Counted from the stretch's first letter, positions 1-7,533 are shown. The stretch is DNA of 13,963 nt from MWH-TA3 sp044353905 (GCA_044353905.1 JBILBA010000026.1:1-13963), one strand, 5' to 3'. Numbers and translations: made by a program. Notes: generated by a model from the sequence alone, not told the origin.

Positions 1-1
1 A

Positions 2-586
2 CGCGACGCCGTCGCTGAAGCAAAAGAATTCAACCCCGACATCATCGTGCTCGACATCATGCTTCCCGATTTCGATGGACTCGAGGTGATGCGTCGAATC
101 CGCGCCGACAACGCCGATGTTCCCGTGCTGTTCCTCACGGCAAAAGACGCCGTCGCCGATCGTGTCGTCGGTTTGACCGCGGGTGGTGACGATTACGTCA
201 CCAAGCCTTTTTCCGTCGAGGAATTGGTTGCGCGTATTCGCGGAATCGTCCGTCGCTCCATCCTCGCCAGCGAAGCACGAGAAGATCCCGAAATATTGGT
301 CGGCGACCTTGTCCTGAACGAGGAAACATACGAGGTTTTCCGAGGAGACGTGCGCGTCGAACTCACGGCCACCGAGTTTGAATTGCTGCGATACCTCATG
401 CGAAACCCCAAGCGAGTCCTATCCAAAGCACAGATTCTCGATCGAGTGTGGTCGTACGACTTCGGTGGGCGTTCGTCGATTGTCGAGATTTACATCTCGT
501 ATCTCCGAAAGAAAATCGACACTCTCGGACCGGCAATGATTCACACCGTTCGCGGCGTCGGATACGTATTGCGCCCGGCGGAGTAA
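2..586 (+). CDS. OmpR-family response regulator (5' partial)
   Basis: This DNA-binding response regulator activates or represses target genes after phosphorylation by its partner kinase. The reading frame is open from the first bases, so the start lies outside the window. The receiver domain shows the phosphoacceptor Asp in VLDIMLPDFDG (codon 53-55), the switch Thr in LFLTAKD and the conserved Lys in VTKPF (codon 203-205). The C-terminal winged helix (about 290-586) has ELTATEFELLRYL, the recognition-helix segment SSIVEIYISYLRKKID and the end motif HTVRGVGYVL. The missing N-terminus should be about 40 residues. The LTAKDAV...GGDDYVTKPF stretch and the YDFGG linker resemble the mycobacterial TrcR/TcrX group from memory; that subgroup assignment is inference. 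It ends 3 bp before the histidine kinase, so the two are surely co-transcribed. Confidence 0.95.
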   Translation, partial: RDAVAEAKEFNPDIIVLDIMLPDFDGLEVMRRIRADNADVPVLFLTAKDAVADRVVGLTAGGDDYVTKPFSVEELVARIRGIVRRSILASEAREDPEILVGDLVLNEETYEVFRGDVRVELTATEFELLRYLMRNPKRVLSKAQILDRVWSYDFGGRSSIVEIYISYLRKKIDTLGPAMIHTVRGVGYVLRPAE

Positions 587-589
587 CCG

Positions 590-2008
590 ATGTTCACCGG
601 TTGGCCACTGCGAAAGCGACTCATCGCGTCGAGCGCTGCGCTGACCGCGGCGGCGGGTCTTGCAATCGGTGGAGCAACGATGGTGGGCGTTCGGGCTTAC
701 ATGGTCGGTCAATTGGACGAAGAATTGGTCTCGGCCGCACAGCGTTTCAACGCGTTGGGCCAAGGCCGAGGTGAATTCGGCGACAGGCTCGCCGGGCCCG
801 GAATCACCGTCGGCACGGTGCTCGCCGCTGTCGACGGAAACGGCGAAGTGTCTGCGGTGTACCTCAATAACCGCGCGGCGGCGCAAACCTTCAGTCCGAC
901 CCAACTGGAAGACATCCCGTCCAATGGTTGGGGGACAGGAATCCGCGATGTTCGCATTCGTGAATCGGGTGCGTATCGAATGGCCGCTGTGGGAACCTCC
1001 CGTGGCGCAACAATCGTGATGGGTTTGCCAACGAACACAATCGACCGTCTGGTCTCGCGAATCGGTGGGTTCCTGCTCGCGTTGATCATCGGCGTTGTTG
1101 CGATGGTTGTGTATGCAGGACGAAAAGGCGTTGACATCGCACTCCGCCCGCTCGAACGAATGCGCGAAACCGCTCAGCGCATCTCTGGAATGAACCTCGC
1201 CGTCGGCGATGCCGCGTTGACGGAACGAGTTGTGGTCGACGAACCCGACACCGAAGTTGGGCAATTGGGACGGGCGTTCAACCATATGCTCGACAACGTC
1301 GACGAGGCCCTCACCGCCCGCCGAAAGAGCGAAGCCAAAGTTCGTCAGTTTGTTGCGGACGCGAGCCACGAACTTCGCACGCCTCTCACCGCGATTCGGG
1401 GTTACTCGGAACTGACTCGTAGCCAGAACATGGACATGAGCCCCGACCTGCGCCACTCACTCGACCGCATCGAATCGGAATCGATCCGGATGACCGCGTT
1501 GGTCGAGGATCTTTTGTTGCTCGCTCGACTCGATGAAGGCCGGGACTTTGACGTGGCGCCGGTCGACCTGTCGAAACTAGCGAAGGACGCGGTCGCCGAT
1601 GCAATGGTCGCGGGTCCCGCGCACACCTGGAAAATCAAAACCGCTCGAGGCGCAACGGTCATGGCGGATCGCAACCGGTTCTATCAAGTCCTTGTCAACT
1701 TGCTGGCAAATGCCCGTACGCATACCCCAGCGGGAACAGTTGTGTCTACCAGTGTGGCGGTGACGCCCGAATCAGTCGTCGTCACCGTCGCCGATAACGG
1801 ACCGGGGATTCCTGACGAGATTCGCGGTTCGCTGTTCGAACGATTTGCCCGAGCCGATACCTCGCGTGCGCGAGCAACCGGCTCAACGGGACTTGGGCTG
1901 GCGATTGTGGACGGACTTGTTCGAGCCCACAAAGGCTCGATTGTTGTCGAAAGTGCACCCGGGAACACGCGATTTGTTGTTACCGTTCCGCGGGTCGGCG
2001 AGGGCTGA
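590..2008 (+). CDS. Sensor histidine kinase (HAMP-HisKA-HATPase)
   Basis: This membrane sensor autophosphorylates on His and passes the phosphate to the regulator just upstream. The 472 residues read in order as: TM1 about residues 11-37; an extracytoplasmic sensor loop about 38-157 without a recognisable PAS fold; TM2 about 158-178; HAMP about 179-245; the HisKA phosphorylation site SHELRTPL with His260; N box with Asn370 in NLLANA; G1 box DNGPGIP from Asp402; F box LFERFARAD; G2 box GSTGLGLAIV from about residue 431. All catalytic boxes are intact, so it should be active. The ATG at 590 follows the regulator stop after 3 bp, consistent with translational coupling. The short sensor loop is typical of the TrcS/TcrY/CutS type. 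The signal it senses cannot be read from sequence. Confidence 0.96.
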   Translation: MFTGWPLRKRLIASSAALTAAAGLAIGGATMVGVRAYMVGQLDEELVSAAQRFNALGQGRGEFGDRLAGPGITVGTVLAAVDGNGEVSAVYLNNRAAAQTFSPTQLEDIPSNGWGTGIRDVRIRESGAYRMAAVGTSRGATIVMGLPTNTIDRLVSRIGGFLLALIIGVVAMVVYAGRKGVDIALRPLERMRETAQRISGMNLAVGDAALTERVVVDEPDTEVGQLGRAFNHMLDNVDEALTARRKSEAKVRQFVADASHELRTPLTAIRGYSELTRSQNMDMSPDLRHSLDRIESESIRMTALVEDLLLLARLDEGRDFDVAPVDLSKLAKDAVADAMVAGPAHTWKIKTARGATVMADRNRFYQVLVNLLANARTHTPAGTVVSTSVAVTPESVVVTVADNGPGIPDEIRGSLFERFARADTSRARATGSTGLGLAIVDGLVRAHKGSIVVESAPGNTRFVVTVPRVGEG

Positions 2009-2009
2009 T

Positions 2010-2039
2010 TTGCGCCAACCGACCGGTCGAGGGTAATCT
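2010..2039 (+). promoter_or_regulatory. Probable rplJ-rplL promoter
   Basis: TTGCGC (2010-2015) and TAATCT (2034-2039) are separated by 18 bp and lie just after the kinase stop. TAATCT fits the actinobacterial TANNNT -10. The predicted transcription start, about 2046, coincides with the start of the L10 leader, which supports the call. Not tested by expression data. Confidence 0.5.
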
Positions 2040-2045
2040 AAAGGA

Positions 2046-2174
2046 ACCGAAGACCGCTGGTTGTTTCGAACGCAAGTTGGAAACCGAAGTCTCACCCCGG
2101 TGAGGACCCGCGCAGGCGAATGAAGTTCCCCAGCGAAAGCTGTTTGACTCCGTGCGTGTGCGCCGGAGTTTTTT
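2046..2174 (+). ncRNA. Ribosomal protein L10 leader with attenuator-like hairpin
   Basis: The stretch before rplJ contains the GAAGACCGCTGG block followed by GGTGAGGACCCGCGCAGGCG, which matches from memory the conserved part of actinobacterial L10 leaders. In this autoregulation system the L10-L12 complex binds its own mRNA. It ends in a hairpin, ACTCCG (2147-2152) pairing with CGGAGT (2164-2169), directly followed by a run of six T (2169-2174), the form of an intrinsic terminator. That suggests control by premature termination. The family assignment rests on position and recalled motifs; a covariance-model search would settle it. Confidence 0.75.
2147..2174 (+). terminator. Terminator-like hairpin inside the L10 leader
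   Basis: A 6-bp perfect stem (2147-2152 with 2164-2169) with an 11-nt loop is followed by a T tract. It sits 46 bp upstream of the rplJ start, so it would act as an attenuator for rplJ-rplL and would also stop read-through from the kinase operon. Confidence 0.6.
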
Positions 2175-2219
2175 CATTTCCCGCGGTCGCCGGTACCTCA
2201 TCCAAACACAAGGAGCACC

Positions 2220-2732
2220 ATGGCGAACAAGGAAGCAACAATCGCCGAGATTTCGGAGGGTATCCGAAACTCGAGCGGTGTACTGCTCACCGAGTACCGC
2301 GGACTCACGGTCGCACAGCTCAAAGAGCTGCGCGGAAACATCCGTGCGAACGCGTCGTACGCCGTGGTGAAGAACACGCTTGCCAAGCGGGCGTTCAACG
2401 CGGAAGGCATCAGCTCGTTCGATGCCGAACTCGTTGGACCTTCCGCTATCGCTTTCGTTCACGGTGACACTGTTGCTGTTGCGAAGGCCTTGCGTGACTT
2501 TGCCAAGGCGAACAAGGATCTCGTCATCAAGGGAGGCTTCTTTGACGGAGCACCCCTCACGGCTGACGAGGTCAAGAAGCTCGCCGATCTCGAGACGCGA
2601 GAGGTCCTGCTTGCCAAGCTCGCAGGCGCTTTCAAGTCGTCGCTTTTCGGCGCTGCCTACATGTTCAACGCACCGCTCGCACAGGCCGTTCGCGCGGTCG
2701 ACGCGTTGCGTCAGAAGCAGGAAAACGCGTAA
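2220..2732 (+). CDS. rplJ: 50S ribosomal protein L10
   Basis: L10 forms the base of the ribosomal stalk and anchors L7/L12 dimers for binding of translation factors. The 170-residue product has the typical L10 N-terminus (EATIAEISEGIRNSSGVLLTEYRGLTVAQLKELR, shown here by its elements IAEIS, LTEYRGLTV and QLKELR), the KNTLAKRAF segment, and a C-terminal helix for L12 binding. The length is normal for the family. The ATG at 2220 is preceded by AAGGAG at 2210-2215. It is followed after 40 bp by rplL, the standard order. Expression is probably autoregulated through the upstream leader. Confidence 0.98.
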   Translation: MANKEATIAEISEGIRNSSGVLLTEYRGLTVAQLKELRGNIRANASYAVVKNTLAKRAFNAEGISSFDAELVGPSAIAFVHGDTVAVAKALRDFAKANKDLVIKGGFFDGAPLTADEVKKLADLETREVLLAKLAGAFKSSLFGAAYMFNAPLAQAVRAVDALRQKQENA

Positions 2733-2772
2733 CTAGCGCGTTTTCGACAACCCCAGAAACAAGGAGAAAATC

Positions 2773-3168
2773 ATGGCTAAGCTCAGCGCAGATGACCTCA
2801 TTGAGGCATTCAAGGAGCTCTCGCTCATCGAACTCTCGGACTTCGTCAAGAAGTTCGAAGAGGTATTCGAAGTAACCGCTGCTGCACCCGTTGCTGTTGC
2901 CGCTGCTGCACCCGCAGCCGGTGGCGCTGCTGGTGGCGGCGACGCCGCAGAAGAGAAGGACTCGTTCGACGTCGTCCTCGAAGCTGCTGGCGACAAGAAG
3001 ATCCAGGTCATCAAAGAGGTCCGTGCACTCACGAACCTCGGCCTCGGTGAAGCAAAGGCACTCGTCGATGGCGCACCCGCGACCATCCTCGAAGGCGCCA
3101 ACAAAGAGACCGCTGACAAGGCAAAGGCTGCTATCGAAGAAGCCGGCGGAACTGTCACGCTCAAGTAA
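2773..3168 (+). CDS. rplL: 50S ribosomal protein L7/L12
   Basis: This is the flexible ribosomal stalk protein that recruits and stimulates GTPase translation factors; it is present as dimers on L10. The 131 residues show the N-terminal dimerisation domain (about 1-36, LIEAFKELSLIELSDFVKKF), an Ala/Gly-rich hinge (about 38-62, richer in Ala than the minimal form) and the C-terminal factor-binding domain with EKDSFDVVLEAAGDKKIQVI, VRALTNLGLGEAKALVDGAP and the final EEAGGTVTLK. The ATG at 2773 has AAGGAG at 2761-2766. It is the last gene of the rplJ unit, closed by a strong terminator. Confidence 0.98.
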   Translation: MAKLSADDLIEAFKELSLIELSDFVKKFEEVFEVTAAAPVAVAAAAPAAGGAAGGGDAAEEKDSFDVVLEAAGDKKIQVIKEVRALTNLGLGEAKALVDGAPATILEGANKETADKAKAAIEEAGGTVTLK

Positions 3169-3186
3169 GTTTCGACTTACCCTTTC

Positions 3187-3220
3187 GGGGCGTCACCTTC
3201 GGGTGGCGTCCCGATTTTTT
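3187..3220 (+). terminator. Intrinsic terminator after rplL
   Basis: An 11-bp stem (3187-3197 with 3202-3212, two G-T wobbles) is capped by a TTCG tetraloop and followed by a six-T run at 3215-3220. The T run overlaps the stop codon (TAA on the minus strand, 3221-3219) of the convergent gene, so the two genes meet tail to tail. Confidence 0.92.
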
Positions 3221-4487
3221 ATTGTTCGCGCATGCCCCACGGCTGGCCGTAACCGCCGTCGGATTCAGCGGCGGCCATGAGGTCGAGGAACGGCACTGCG
3301 TCGAACGCCTCGGGACCAAGGACTCCGGATCCGGACCACTTGCCGGTCGCAAGCAATTCGAGGGCAATCACGGGGTTGAGGGCGGTCTGCCACACGACGC
3401 ACTGGCTGTCGTATTCGGCCATCGTCCACTCGTTATCCGACACGTGATAGATGTACACCTCGCGCGGGTTTCCGTCTTTACCCTTTCCGGTAACCCACAC
3501 CCCGGCGCACGTCTTGCCCTTCATGCGCGGTCCGATGGTTGCGGGGTCGGGGAGGGCAGCCGCAACGACATCGCGCGGTGAAACCTCAACTGGTCCATTG
3601 GCGCTACGAACGCGAATCGGCTCGTTCGAATCGAGGTGCAAGTTGTGCAGAGTCTTGAGAACTCCGATGAATTCGTCGCCCAGACCGTATTTGAAGGTGA
3701 CACGCTTGGCGGGCAGCCAGCGCGGCATCATGAGAACTTCTTCGTGTTCGACGTTCACACATTCGACCGGCCCGATTCCTTCGGGGAAGTCGAACACCTC
3801 GGGCTCGCTGAACGGTGGGGTCGTGAACCAACCGCGATCCTTTTCCCAAATAACCGGTGGGTTGAGGCACTCTTCGATGGTGGTCCAAATACTGAAGCTT
3901 GGAGCGAAAATTTCGTTGCCCTCGTCGTCAACTACGACGAGGTTCGCGCCGTCCCGTGTACCGAGCTCGTCGACATCGCTGAACAAGTGATCGACGGCGT
4001 ACCGAGCGAAGACGTTAGACATCCCCGGCTCGACACCGATTCCCACCAGCGCCAGCTGGTTGTCCTTTTCCCACTCGTCAGAAACGGCGAACTGTTCGTC
4101 GCCAAGTTTGACGCCAGTTTCGCTGTACGGGTTTGTCGGGTGAGGGTGGGACAGGGTCATGGCCATGTCCAGATAGTTCGCCCCGGCGGCTTTCGCACCG
4201 GCGAAAATCGCCTGCACGAATTTGGGCTCGACCGCGTTCATCACGTGGGTTGCGGCATGCTTTCGGGCGACCTCGGCGACAACATCGGCTTTCGACGCAT
4301 CGATCTGGTCAGCGACAAACCGCGACGCAACGTCCTCGCCGTGTTTGGTGCGAATCCATTCAATGGTTTGCTCGGCACGGGACTTGTCATAGTCCGTCAC
4401 GATGATGGTTTCATAGAAAGAGCGGCGAGCGGCGATTTTGGCAATCGCGTCGCCCACACCCCCGGCGCCGACGAGAAGAATTCGCAT
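3219..4487 (-). CDS. Saccharopine dehydrogenase family oxidoreductase
   Basis: This is an NAD(P)-dependent amino-acid-linked dehydrogenase of the LYS9/COG1748 type. The N-terminus MRILLVGAGGVGDAIAK is a Rossmann nucleotide-binding motif (GxGGxG). NAVEPKFVQAIFAGAKAAG and YLDMAMT follow as in the family, with GVEPGMSNVFARYAVD leading into the catalytic C-terminal domain. The length of 422 residues is normal. Family members include saccharopine dehydrogenase (lysine metabolism) and carboxynorspermidine synthase; no lysine or polyamine gene is nearby, so the substrate stays open. The ATG at 4487 has only a weak ribosome-binding site (CTAAAG). It lies 25 bp downstream of the GNAT gene on the same strand, so they probably share a transcript. 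Confidence 0.85.
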   Translation of the reverse strand: MRILLVGAGGVGDAIAKIAARRSFYETIIVTDYDKSRAEQTIEWIRTKHGEDVASRFVADQIDASKADVVAEVARKHAATHVMNAVEPKFVQAIFAGAKAAGANYLDMAMTLSHPHPTNPYSETGVKLGDEQFAVSDEWEKDNQLALVGIGVEPGMSNVFARYAVDHLFSDVDELGTRDGANLVVVDDEGNEIFAPSFSIWTTIEECLNPPVIWEKDRGWFTTPPFSEPEVFDFPEGIGPVECVNVEHEEVLMMPRWLPAKRVTFKYGLGDEFIGVLKTLHNLHLDSNEPIRVRSANGPVEVSPRDVVAAALPDPATIGPRMKGKTCAGVWVTGKGKDGNPREVYIYHVSDNEWTMAEYDSQCVVWQTALNPVIALELLATGKWSGSGVLGPEAFDAVPFLDLMAAAESDGGYGQPWGMREQ

Positions 4488-4512
4488 ATCTTTAGGTTAC
4501 CCCTGCGACGGC

Positions 4513-5448
4513 TTACGCGGTGGAAGTCGTCGCCCAGTCGTCGTTAGACATTTGGATCCACGATGATTCCGCGCGGAATCCGACCTTTTCGTATAGACGA
4601 AGAGCGCCAGACTCGTTCGCGGTGTCGACGCCGAGTTCGACGCTGTCGAATCCACGCGACGCGCAATAGGCAATTCCGTGTCGCAGCAGTGCCTCTCCGT
4701 AGCCGTGTCCAACGTCATCCTGGGCCACGCCGAGCGCGGAAATGTAACCGCGTCGCTCCTCGACGAATTCATCGGCGCATTCGCAAAACCCGACCGTGTG
4801 ACCATCAACGGACGCGCGGAATACCCCATTCGGGTCGCGGGTATTTTCTGCTAACGCCTTTGTGATCCACGAATCGAAGGGTCGCGCCTGAAAGCCGAAG
4901 TGGTTCTGAAACGAGTTCTGGTGGATTCGATGCCAATCGCGTTGATGATCGGGGTCTGCGGTATCGAAGGGTTCAATCACGAGACCCTCTATTTGCGTGC
5001 GCTCGAAATCTGACGGAATGGACATACGCATCGTGAAGTATCGACGCAAAAGCGTGAAGCCGAAGCCTTCCCACCCCTTGATGAGCTGGGTGTCGAGCAC
5101 ATTCGCACCCGGCCACATTGCCCAGTCGGGATGTTCATCTCGCGCCTTCGCGATGGTCCAGTCAATTATTTCATCCAACCGCGTTACGTCGGAGGACGCG
5201 TAGACATCGGTGTAAAAGCGCTTTTTGAGTGCATCCGGATGCAGATTAACGACCGCGGCGAACGGGGTGATCTCGTCGATTTCGAGCAAATAGGTGGGAC
5301 TTTCGTCGGCGTATCCGTTCATGAAATCGGTTGTTCCGTCGTGGCTCATCATGCTCGCGTCCGGGTCCACTGCGAGCTCGTGGGCGTTGATGAGCGCCGC
5401 TATTGCAGGTATGTCGCTTTCCTCTGCGATGCGAACAGATGTGATCAA
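4513..5448 (-). CDS. Tandem GNAT acetyltransferase, MshD-like architecture
   Basis: This protein of about 311 residues appears to hold two GNAT folds, the arrangement seen in mycothiol synthase. The N-terminal half begins SVRIAEESDIPAIAALI, a degenerate GNAT start. The C-terminal half has the acetyl-CoA pyrophosphate-loop region ISALGVAQDDVGHGYGEALL and the typical end LGVDTANESGALRLYEKVGF. Mycothiol synthase itself is possible but not proven; a general N- or O-acetyltransferase is equally consistent. The start is uncertain. TTG at 5448 is preferred because homology begins there and a likely -10 (TAAGAT on the minus strand, 5509-5504) would put the transcript start near 5497. That excludes the alternative TTG at 5502, which would add 18 residues unlike the family. 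Confidence 0.72.
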   Translation of the reverse strand: MITSVRIAEESDIPAIAALINAHELAVDPDASMMSHDGTTDFMNGYADESPTYLLEIDEITPFAAVVNLHPDALKKRFYTDVYASSDVTRLDEIIDWTIAKARDEHPDWAMWPGANVLDTQLIKGWEGFGFTLLRRYFTMRMSIPSDFERTQIEGLVIEPFDTADPDHQRDWHRIHQNSFQNHFGFQARPFDSWITKALAENTRDPNGVFRASVDGHTVGFCECADEFVEERRGYISALGVAQDDVGHGYGEALLRHGIAYCASRGFDSVELGVDTANESGALRLYEKVGFRAESSWIQMSNDDWATTSTA

Positions 5449-5482
5449 GAGTTTCTCGTTTCCAAAACAATTAGGCCCAGTG

Positions 5483-5500
5483 GAGAACCCGCGAGTTCTC
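5483..5500. repeat. Short inverted repeat upstream of the GNAT gene
   Basis: GAGAAC (5483-5488) and GTTCTC (5495-5500) form a perfect 6-bp inverted repeat with a 6-nt loop. It falls in the presumed 5' leader of the GNAT transcript on the minus strand. No function is evident. Confidence 0.4.
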
Positions 5501-5645
5501 AAAATCTTAGTCGGTGGCTCTCACGCGGACATGCAAAACACTAGCCAGTTTTCGCTGCCACTGGTACGGTCAAGCAGAACGAGCGTTCGACCACCGGCGC
5601 ACAGAGTGAGTTTGAACGCTCGGCACCAACTAAAGGAGACCGAAA

Positions 5646-5924
5646 ATGGCAACAGGAGAAACTCAGATTGACAATGGCGTTTTTCGAGTGACGAAGTGGA
5701 CTATCGAACCTAATGACGCGATTCCCATGCATGTTCACGAATTCGAATATGTAGTGGTCCCGTTGGTGAACGATGTCATGCAGGTTCGAACGGCTGATGG
5801 GGTAGAAGTCAGTGCCGAGATTCGCATCGGCGAAAGTTATGCCCGGCCAGCGGGTGCCGAGCACACCGTTATCAACCCCGGAACCCGCACGATTGAGTTT
5901 GTGGAGATCGAAAAACTCTCCTAA
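5646..5924 (+). CDS. Small single-domain cupin, BauB-like
   Basis: This 92-residue protein is a single cupin barrel. Likely metal ligands are the two His and the Glu of HVHEFEY (about residues 28-34) and the His of AEHTVIN in the second cupin motif. The pattern HxHExxYVVVPL...GESYxRPAGxEHxVIN resembles, from memory, the cupins annotated as beta-alanine degradation protein BauB, whose biochemical role is poorly defined. The ATG at 5646 has a strong AAAGGAG at 5632-5638. It stands upstream of the NCS1 permease, separated by 220 bp holding a separate promoter, so co-regulation with the downstream locus is possible but unproven. A metal-dependent enzyme or ligand-binding role is inferred from fold only. 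Confidence 0.85.
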   Translation: MATGETQIDNGVFRVTKWTIEPNDAIPMHVHEFEYVVVPLVNDVMQVRTADGVEVSAEIRIGESYARPAGAEHTVINPGTRTIEFVEIEKLS

Positions 5925-5974
5925 TTGTTGTCATCTGCTCGCAGTGCGGGGGCGCGGCGCAAACTCGCTCCATC

Positions 5975-6019
5975 GTGCGAAATGACAAATCCACGTAGTT
6001 TTACCGTGCAAACGACCAA
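5975..6019 (+). promoter_or_regulatory. Two candidate PucR-family operator copies before the permease
   Basis: GTGCGAAATGACAA (5975-5988) and GTGCAAACGACCAA (6006-6019) are direct near-repeats, 31 bp apart (about three helical turns). The second abuts the proposed -35 of the permease promoter, a class II activator position. Related copies occur at 9052-9064 (minus) and 9084-9096 (plus) between the PucR-type regulator and pxpA. The binding protein is inferred. Confidence 0.4.
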
Positions 6020-6021
6020 TG

Positions 6022-6049
6022 GTTACAAGCCCACGCGCTTTTCTATAGT
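6022..6049 (+). promoter_or_regulatory. Probable promoter of the NCS1 permease
   Basis: GTTACA (6022-6027) and TATAGT (6044-6049) are separated by 16 bp. The -10 is close to consensus. The transcript would start near 6056, giving a leader of about 89 nt before the GTG start at 6145. Confidence 0.5.
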
Positions 6050-6070
6050 TGGGTCAAGGACTGGATGCTC

Positions 6071-6140
6071 GGTCCCTAGGTGGGCTAGGTACGCCAACTG
6101 AAAACAAGATTGGACCAACTATTTGTCGCCAAAGGAGGCG
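6071..6140 (+). promoter_or_regulatory. Folded permease leader with hairpin over the ribosome-binding site
   Basis: GGTCC (6071-6075) can pair with GGACC (6112-6116), enclosing either CCTAG/CTAGG (6075-6079 with 6085-6089) or GGTG/CGCC (6079-6082 with 6092-6095). CGCC (6127-6130) pairs with GGCG (6137-6140) around the Shine-Dalgarno core AAAGGA. CCAACT occurs twice (6094-6099, 6115-6120), offering alternative pairings. No known riboswitch class was recognised. Translational control is a hypothesis. Confidence 0.3.
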
Positions 6141-6144
6141 CAGA

Positions 6145-7515
6145 GTGAGTACTAAATTAGTCGAAGTAAATGACAGTAAATATCGTGAAGGTAACGATAA
6201 CGATCAAATGGGACGCTGGTCCCTGTTCATGGCATGGTACGGGGTAGCGAGCGCGCTGTTCTTCGTATACATCGGCGCTGCACTGGCCGTCGCTTACGGA
6301 ACTGTGAATGCACTGATTGGTCTCGGTTTGACCATCGTTGTTTACGGGGTTCTCAACCAAATCCTGTCAAAGCACGCAATCAACAACCGGACCACGGTCG
6401 CACTGTTCTCCCGGAGTGTTTTGGGAACAAGCGGATCCGCAATTGCAACCATCATCTTCGCACTCGTAGCAATTTACTACGCGGTCTTTGAGGGTTCAAT
6501 CGTCGCATTCGCGTTCCAGACCTACTTCGGTGGTGAATCATGGTTCTGGTCGTTGGTCGTTGTAATTTACTCAACACCACTCGTATTTGGTGGAGCGCGT
6601 AGGTTCATTGACAAGCTCAACGGATGGCTCCTTCCTATTTACATCGGTGGACTTATCGCCGCTGTGATTTGGGCGGGCACTCTGTACGGGACCTCAGATG
6701 CGTGGCTGACCAACGCTGGATCTCTGGCCGAACTCCCCTTCGCTTCCGGCGGACCGGGCTGGCTCGCAACCTTCGCCGCTTACATGGGCGTCTGGATCAT
6801 GATGATGTTCACCGTTGACTACGCGTCGCTCGGAAAGCGTTCGGACTCGAAATTCCACCAGACCTACACCTTCGGTTGGGTCTTCTACGTCCTTGCGTAT
6901 GGAGTTAGCGCCTTGGCGGGAATCTTCCTCACCTTCACCATCCCGGACCTCGTCGCGTCAGAGACGGGAATCGCGGGCGGTTTGGTGACCATGATGGGCG
7001 TCCTGGGATTGATTTTTGTGTTCGTTTCCCAGACTCGTATCAACACGGCAAACTACTACCTCGGTTCGGCAAACCTTCAGACCTTTGGTGAGCGAGTCTT
7101 CAAACTCAAGCTCCCCTACGGTGTGTGGCTTCTCGTATCCGCAGTAATAATCTACCTGCTGATGTTGTTGCCGATCGTCCAGTACATTCTGCTCGCACTT
7201 GCATGGCAGGGTGTCCTCGTCACGGCGTGGGTCGCAATTGCGGTCACCCACATCGTGCTTGCGAAGGGTCAGCGCCAAGAGCACGGCATGATTCCAGACA
7301 AGCGATACGCATCATTCAACAACTCGGGTTTGATTGCGTGGGTTATCGCCACGGTAATCGGTGTGTTGATGTTGCAGCTCGGTTCGATCGACCCTGCGCT
7401 TGCAGGAATCGGTGGAACGTGGGGCCCGATCGCTACGGCAGTTTCGGCCGCGGCAATCTACGCCATCCTGTTCAAGAGCACCAGTGGAAAGACTGCTCTT
7501 CTCGCAGAGAAGTAG
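6145..7515 (+). CDS. NCS1-family permease for a nitrogenous ring compound
   Basis: This inner-membrane symporter of 456 residues has about 12 hydrophobic segments. It resembles the nucleobase:cation symporter-1 family (cytosine, uracil, hydantoin, allantoin and related permeases). Features include a hydrophilic N-terminus ending in DQMGRWSLFMAWYG, the first membrane span FFVYIGAALAVAYG, the GLTIVVYGVLNQ segment, and YMGVWIMMMFTVDYASLGKR in the middle. The GTG start at 6145 is chosen for AAAGGAGG at 6131-6138 with 6-nt spacing; 32 upstream codons open in frame look unlike a transporter N-terminus. It has its own promoter, two candidate operator copies and a strong terminator. Context with pxpABC and a biotin carboxylase suggests it imports their substrate, such as a lactam, hydantoin or pyrimidine-type ring. 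The true substrate is unknown. Confidence 0.85.
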   Translation: MSTKLVEVNDSKYREGNDNDQMGRWSLFMAWYGVASALFFVYIGAALAVAYGTVNALIGLGLTIVVYGVLNQILSKHAINNRTTVALFSRSVLGTSGSAIATIIFALVAIYYAVFEGSIVAFAFQTYFGGESWFWSLVVVIYSTPLVFGGARRFIDKLNGWLLPIYIGGLIAAVIWAGTLYGTSDAWLTNAGSLAELPFASGGPGWLATFAAYMGVWIMMMFTVDYASLGKRSDSKFHQTYTFGWVFYVLAYGVSALAGIFLTFTIPDLVASETGIAGGLVTMMGVLGLIFVFVSQTRINTANYYLGSANLQTFGERVFKLKLPYGVWLLVSAVIIYLLMLLPIVQYILLALAWQGVLVTAWVAIAVTHIVLAKGQRQEHGMIPDKRYASFNNSGLIAWVIATVIGVLMLQLGSIDPALAGIGGTWGPIATAVSAAAIYAILFKSTSGKTALLAEK

Positions 7516-7533
7516 CCAGCACTAGACAAAAGG

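Noticed and set aside
419..1456. Long minus-strand frame of 345 codons opposite the two-component genes
   Set aside because: It is antisense to a well-supported regulator and kinase, its composition is rich in Arg, His and Ser, and no domain is visible.
3636..4547. Plus-strand frame of 303 codons opposite the saccharopine-dehydrogenase gene
   Set aside because: It mirrors the codon pattern of the real gene on the other strand and lacks recognisable motifs.
5542..5570. Promoter for the cupin gene (TAGCCA-N17-TACGGT)
   Set aside because: The -35 is poor and the -10 only fits TANNNT loosely; too weak to list as a feature.
6049..6144. N-terminal extension of the permease by 32 codons
   Set aside because: The extension begins inside the -10, is unlike a transporter N-terminus, and GTG at 6145 has a near-perfect ribosome-binding site.
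6056..6144. Known guanidine riboswitch ahead of the permease
   Set aside because: The conserved ACGR loops of guanidine-II and the core blocks of guanidine-I and -III are not present; a short resemblance (ACAAGA followed by GG) is too weak.
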